Assembly (NCBI GenBank): GCA_051867815.1
Contig: JBJDZD010000031.1
Location: 1 to 17,515, forward strand
Direction of reading: 5' to 3'
DNA from: CAG-390 sp051867815
GTDB lineage: Bacteria; Bacillota; Clostridia; Oscillospirales; CAG-272
Length of the DNA: 17,515 nucleotides
Of the stretch, positions 14,679-17,515 are shown piece after piece (position 1 is the first letter of the stretch; every line of letters begins with the position of its first letter). Position numbers and translations under genes: made by a program. Under the pieces are notes generated by a model. That model was not told the origin of the DNA, did no database searches, and saw nothing but the letters and a program-made list of their open reading frames with translations.

Positions 14679-16385
14679 TCAGTCGATGGTCATATCCAGC
14701 TTGAAGCGAGTGATCTTTCTGAGCGTGTTCTTCGGGAACGGCGTGGTTCTGATCTTAAGGATGCCGATCTTCTTGTATGGAACCGCGTTTTTGTTGTAAT
14801 CGTCGATATAGGGCTTGAGATGTGCCTTGATGTCCTCGATCTTGTTTGCCTTGATGTAGTCCTCGTCGGGGTAGATCTCGGCAACGATGGCGTTGTGCGC
14901 AAGGCCTCGCTTGCTCTGACCCTCGTAAACGACGATGTCAAGAATGCCGGGGGTGGCAATGAGGTCGTTTTCAATCTCCTCGGGGTAGACGTTCTTGCCG
15001 TTTGAGAGGATGATGAGGTTCTTTTTGCGTCCGGTTATGAAGAGAACGCCGTCCTCGTCAAGCTTACCGAAGTCGCCGGTGCGGAAATAACCGTCCTCGG
15101 TGAAGGCTGCGGCGGTGGCTTCCTCGTCGTTGTAGTAGCCGAGCATGACGTTCGGCCCTTTGACGCAGATCTCGCCCTCACCGTCCTCGTTAGGCTCCAT
15201 GATCTTGATCTCGTCAATGTCAATCGGGTCGCCGATGGAGCCGGGAACGACGTGGAGGGAGCGGTTGGCCGCAACGATGGGCGCGCATTCGGTAATGCCG
15301 TAGCCGTTGAGGGTGTTGATGCCCATTGCCTGGAAGAATTCGAGAATTTCGGGATTGATGGGCGCGCCGCCGCAGATGATCATGCTGATCTCGCCGCCGA
15401 ATGCAGAACGCACCTGTGCAAATATCTTCTTGCGCAGGTCAATCTTGACTTTGAGCATGCCGTTGCTGACCTTGATCATGCGCTTGATGAGATCCTCCTT
15501 GCCCTGCGCCTTGATATTTGCCCAGATCTTGCGGTAGAAGGTCTCAAGATAGAGGGGAACCAGACAAAGATGCTCGGGCTTCTGCTCCTGAAGCTCCTTG
15601 GTGATGTACTTAAGTCCGGCTGAGATGTAGACCTCGGCACCGATAACGGTATGGCCGACGAGCATAACGGAGGAGCCGTAGGTGTGGTGGGGAGGAAGAA
15701 CTCCGACGGTCTTCTTACCGTATGATACATAGGGAACTACGTTGGTAACGTCGGAGAGAACCGCATTCTGCGAAAGCATTACGCCCTTGCCCTTGCCGGT
15801 CGTGCCGGAGGTGAAAACGAGCAGCGCAAGTGCCTCGGGGTCTATCTCCGCAAGGAAGTAGGGGTCGGGGTTCTTCTCGAACTTCGGCTTTCCGGCACGC
15901 ATAGCGGCGCGGAGACTGCGTTCGGTATCTTTTGCCGCAAGCCATATCGGTTCTGCTTCAAATTCTATCTGCTCGGCAATGTACTCGCCCTTTTCTTTGA
16001 TGTCCTCGTCACAGAAGAGAAAGGATGCGTTTGCCTTGGCAACGGTGTCTGCAAGATCCTCCTTCAGCCATTCGGGGTCGAGGGGGACGAGAACCGCACC
16101 TATTGAGAGCGCGGCATAGTAGATCAGGACCCAGTCGTAGCTGAGCTTACCGATGACGGCACAATGCTTGCCGGCACATCCCATATCCGAAAGCTCGCAA
16201 GCGAGGGCGCGGACGTCGTCGCGCATGCTTGAAAAACGAATCTTCGTTATCTCGGATTTCGGGGTGCGGCGGAAGGAAAATGCGAATCTCTCGCCGTAGG
16301 TTTCACCCGCCCACTCAATAAGCTCACGCATATTGGTGAATTCGTGTTTTTCGTGGATTTGATACTTGTTAACAGTTTTAGCCAT
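14679..16385 (-). CDS. long-chain acyl-CoA synthetase-like AMP-binding protein
   Basis: This 568-residue adenylate-forming enzyme is of the FadD/FACL type. Motifs are the phosphate loop FTSGTTGKGKGV (191-202), GYGITECAP (361-369), RTGD (435-438), the hinge GRKKNLIILSNGKNVYPEEIE (452-472) and a C-terminal lysine region PKNTLRKITR (551-560) with the catalytic lysine of the family. It would activate a carboxylic acid to the acyl-adenylate and then to the CoA thioester. The N-terminus and LSNGKNVYPEEIE hinge fit the long-chain fatty acid group best, but the chain length cannot be read. GAGGT lies 7 bases before the ATG. The TetR-type gene ends 18 bases upstream, and the promoter with two palindromes lies before it, so fatty-acid-responsive control is likely (inference). 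No membrane segment is seen. Confidence 0.88.
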   Translation of the reverse strand: MAKTVNKYQIHEKHEFTNMRELIEWAGETYGERFAFSFRRTPKSEITKIRFSSMRDDVRALACELSDMGCAGKHCAVIGKLSYDWVLIYYAALSIGAVLVPLDPEWLKEDLADTVAKANASFLFCDEDIKEKGEYIAEQIEFEAEPIWLAAKDTERSLRAAMRAGKPKFEKNPDPYFLAEIDPEALALLVFTSGTTGKGKGVMLSQNAVLSDVTNVVPYVSYGKKTVGVLPPHHTYGSSVMLVGHTVIGAEVYISAGLKYITKELQEQKPEHLCLVPLYLETFYRKIWANIKAQGKEDLIKRMIKVSNGMLKVKIDLRKKIFAQVRSAFGGEISMIICGGAPINPEILEFFQAMGINTLNGYGITECAPIVAANRSLHVVPGSIGDPIDIDEIKIMEPNEDGEGEICVKGPNVMLGYYNDEEATAAAFTEDGYFRTGDFGKLDEDGVLFITGRKKNLIILSNGKNVYPEEIENDLIATPGILDIVVYEGQSKRGLAHNAIVAEIYPDEDYIKANKIEDIKAHLKPYIDDYNKNAVPYKKIGILKIRTTPFPKNTLRKITRFKLDMTID

Positions 16386-16403
16386 TTTATTTACCTCAAA
16401 TAA

Positions 16404-16988
16404 TTAATTATTGATCTTCATTCCGTCCAAAAAGAAGGAAAAGCTGTATCTGAAATCTGCGATAGCCTTTTCGCGCGGCAGATCGCGCGCAACCGCGTCG
16501 GCATTGTAGCCGCGGCAGAAGCACCATATCGAATAGGAGAGGACGTCCTCGTCCACATCCTTGATAAGTTTATGCTCTTTGGCGTAAATTATCAGCTTTT
16601 TGATCTCTTCCGTCCACCAGGTGCGGTTCAGGTCGCCGAGCGAATCCTCCTCAAAGACGTATTGATTGAATTTCATTTTTACCTCGTAGGAGAAAACGAG
16701 TGTGCGAGTGAGCGCGTCCATGACGTACTCAAAAAAATCCTCGTCACTACCCGGCGGCGTTGCGATTGCATCGCGAACCTTGACTATCGTATTGCGGTAG
16801 ACGATGTCAAGCACCTCTTCAACGTTTTGGAAGCGGTTGTAAAACACGCGGTTTGAGATATCGAGCTTGCGCAGGATCCGGCGGACTGTCAGCGTTGATG
16901 CGCCGCCCTCCATGACGATCTCCTCGACCGCGTCAATGATGTGTTGCGACATTTCGTCGTGTATCAGGCTTACTTCGGGTTCAGCCAA
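16404..16988 (-). CDS. TetR/AcrR-family transcriptional regulator
   Basis: This 194-residue protein has typical TetR length. The N-terminal helix-turn-helix (about 14-60) reads IIDAVEEIVMEGGASTLTVRRILRKLD followed by ISNRVFYNRFQNVEEVLDIVY, with the recognition helix around ISNRVFYNRF. The remaining helices (65-194) form the variable ligand-binding and dimer part, ending in aromatic-rich RYSFSFFLDGM. The start is TTG 16988, supported by a strong AAGGTGGTGAT site 5 bases away; the next in-frame ATG lies 12 codons inside. It is followed by the acyl-CoA synthetase gene after 18 bases. Its promoter contains two copies of one palindrome, indicating autorepression and control of the synthetase. An acyl-CoA or fatty acid ligand is a reasonable guess by analogy with FadR/FatR-type TetR proteins, not proven. 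Confidence 0.9.
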   Translation of the reverse strand: MAEPEVSLIHDEMSQHIIDAVEEIVMEGGASTLTVRRILRKLDISNRVFYNRFQNVEEVLDIVYRNTIVKVRDAIATPPGSDEDFFEYVMDALTRTLVFSYEVKMKFNQYVFEEDSLGDLNRTWWTEEIKKLIIYAKEHKLIKDVDEDVLSYSIWCFCRGYNADAVARDLPREKAIADFRYSFSFFLDGMKINN

Positions 16989-16993
16989 CGGTT

Positions 16994-17004
16994 ATCACCA
17001 CCTT
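16994..17004 (-). promoter_or_regulatory. ribosome binding site that supports the TTG start at 16988
   Basis: AAGGTGGTGAT on the minus strand ends 5 bases before TTG 16988. It matches the 16S rRNA tail over a long stretch, which compensates for the weak start codon. Its first base is shared with the operator palindrome at 17004-17022, so a bound repressor and the translation signal are directly adjacent. Confidence 0.75.
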
Positions 17005-17022
17005 CAGCACAATGTGTGCTGA
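17004..17022. promoter_or_regulatory. TetR operator O2, downstream of the -10 box
   Basis: A perfect 8+3+8 palindrome, TCAGCACA with TGTGCTGA and a 3-base centre (17012-17014). It lies one base from the -10 box, over the expected transcription start. It is the longer of two copies of the same motif; the other is at 17029-17043, centre to centre 23 bases. Confidence 0.85.
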
Positions 17023-17023
17023 T

Positions 17024-17052
17024 ATTATAGCACACGCTGTGCTGAAAGTCAA
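17024..17052 (-). promoter_or_regulatory. sigma-A promoter of the tetR/acyl-CoA synthetase operon
   Basis: On the minus strand TTGACT (17047-17052), a 17-base spacer and a perfect TATAAT (17024-17029) precede the tetR start by about 35 bases. The spacer contains operator O1 and the start region contains O2, so repressor binding would block RNA polymerase. Confidence 0.88.
17029..17043. promoter_or_regulatory. TetR operator O1, within the promoter spacer
   Basis: A perfect 6+3+6 palindrome, AGCACA-CGC-TGTGCT, filling most of the space between the -35 and -10 boxes and sharing its first base with the -10 box. It has the same half-site as O2 with shorter arms, so it may be the weaker site. Confidence 0.8.
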
Positions 17053-17117
17053 GCGTTTTGATTATTATTTACGCTTCGTTCACAAACAAAGCAGATAATG
17101 GCTGATGCTTTTGCTTG

Positions 17118-17155
17118 AAAAACTTACCGCGCAAGGGCGGTCGTCCCTGCGCGGT
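17118..17155 (-). terminator. rho-independent terminator of the class IV aminotransferase gene
   Basis: ACCGCGCAAGGG (17126-17137) pairs with CCCTGCGCGGT (17145-17155) through one bulged A, with a 7-base loop. On the minus strand it is followed by AAG and a T5 run (17118-17122). It lies 15 bases past the aminotransferase stop. Between it and the tetR promoter (17053-17117) I see nothing else. Confidence 0.85.
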
Positions 17156-17169
17156 TAATTGAAAATCGT

Positions 17170-17515
17170 TCAGTTCGTTGCTTCGGTAAATTCACCGAGC
17201 GCCATGTCCTGCAAGGCTTTGAGCAGCTTTGGCGCCTTGCCGCCGACGGGCTTGCCGTCGATCTCCTCGGCTGCCAGGCAGAAGCAGCTGACCGAGGAAA
17301 CGATTACCTCGTCCGCATCCATCATCTCGTCTACGGTAAATGCTTCCTCTCTGACGGGGATGCCGAGTACGCCGCAGTATCTTATCAGATTCGCGCGCGC
17401 AATGCCGGCAAGGATGAGATTGTCGGTAGGTGCGGTGCGGAAAACTCCGTCCTTGATGATGTGAACGTTTGAATGCGCACATTCGGTAACTCTGCTATCC
17501 CGGTGAAGCACCGCC
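17170..17515 (-). CDS. dat: class IV aminotransferase, D-amino-acid type, C-terminal part only
   Basis: The last 115 codons of a minus-strand gene whose N-terminus lies beyond the window; a GTG at 17511 is internal and not a start. Features are VTECAHSN, in which the glutamate contacts the PLP ring nitrogen in fold type IV enzymes, IIKDGVFRTAPTDNLILAGIAR, ADEVIVSSVS, which forms the phosphate/substrate loop, and a late EIDGKPVGGK. The layout and the EIDGK ending match D-alanine/D-amino-acid transaminase better than branched-chain aminotransferase or aminodeoxychorismate lyase. The catalytic lysine lies upstream and is not seen. D-amino-acid transaminase makes D-alanine and D-glutamate from 2-oxo acids for the cell wall. 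The gene ends at a hairpin terminator and faces the same way as the tetR operon. Confidence 0.85.
   Translation of the reverse strand, partial: AVLHRDSRVTECAHSNVHIIKDGVFRTAPTDNLILAGIARANLIRYCGVLGIPVREEAFTVDEMMDADEVIVSSVSCFCLAAEEIDGKPVGGKAPKLLKALQDMALGEFTEATN

Noticed and set aside
17053..17125. A possible small gene or RNA between tetR and the aminotransferase
   Set aside because: There is no open frame with a ribosome binding site and no stable structure besides the terminator.

Overview
The window looks like chromosomal DNA of an anaerobic, endospore-forming Firmicute of the class Clostridia, probably gut-associated. The evidence is a clear SpoIVB sporulation protease, Bacillus-type ribosome binding sites (AAGGAGG, GGTGAT), consensus housekeeping promoters, tightly overlapping operons, fairly GC-rich coding sequence with AT-rich spacers, and a PaaK/ACT-domain pair typical of amino-acid-fermenting anaerobes. 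I see no rRNA, tRNA, CRISPR array, insertion sequence, integrase or attachment site. No gene-free stretch exceeds 300 bases.

Layout. (1) 1-1491, minus: phenylacetate-CoA ligase-type enzyme followed by an ACT-domain protein cut by the window edge, read from a consensus promoter (1527-1555). (2) 1720-3130, plus: a PHP-domain phosphoesterase and a calcineurin-type metallophosphoesterase, overlapping by 4 bases, with their own promoter and a shared bidirectional terminator. (3) 3129-4172, minus: spoIVB, convergent with the phosphoesterase pair and divergent from marR. (4) 4276-9347, plus: a self-regulated efflux operon of a MarR repressor, two ABC exporter half-transporters that should form a heterodimer with one degenerate ATP site, and an unrecognised protein with a possible nuclease-like N-terminus. 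Every junction overlaps by 1 or 4 bases. The operon promoter lies exactly between the arms of a near-perfect 25-bp inverted repeat that looks like a double MarR operator. (5) 14484-9369, minus: two large MacB/FtsX-type proteins, each with a fused ATPase and permease, overlapping by 8 bases and read from one promoter. (6) 16988-14679, minus: a TetR-type regulator and a long-chain acyl-CoA synthetase-like enzyme. The promoter carries two copies of one palindrome, which suggests autoregulation. (7) 17170-17515, minus: the C-terminal part of a class IV (D-amino-acid type) aminotransferase.

How the parts work together. Two regulatory circuits can be read directly from the DNA: MarR with its paired operators controlling a drug or lipid exporter, and TetR with its paired operators controlling acyl-CoA synthesis. 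Paired copies of a palindrome at each promoter support local autoregulation. The remaining genes are recognisable families in a plausible accessory/housekeeping mixture. The least explained item is the fourth cistron of the MarR-ABC operon (8526-9287). I found no convincing wholly new system. Several starts differ from the longest open frame and were set from ribosome binding sites: GTG 1779, ATG 4172 (minus), ATG 12257 (minus) and TTG 16988 (minus).
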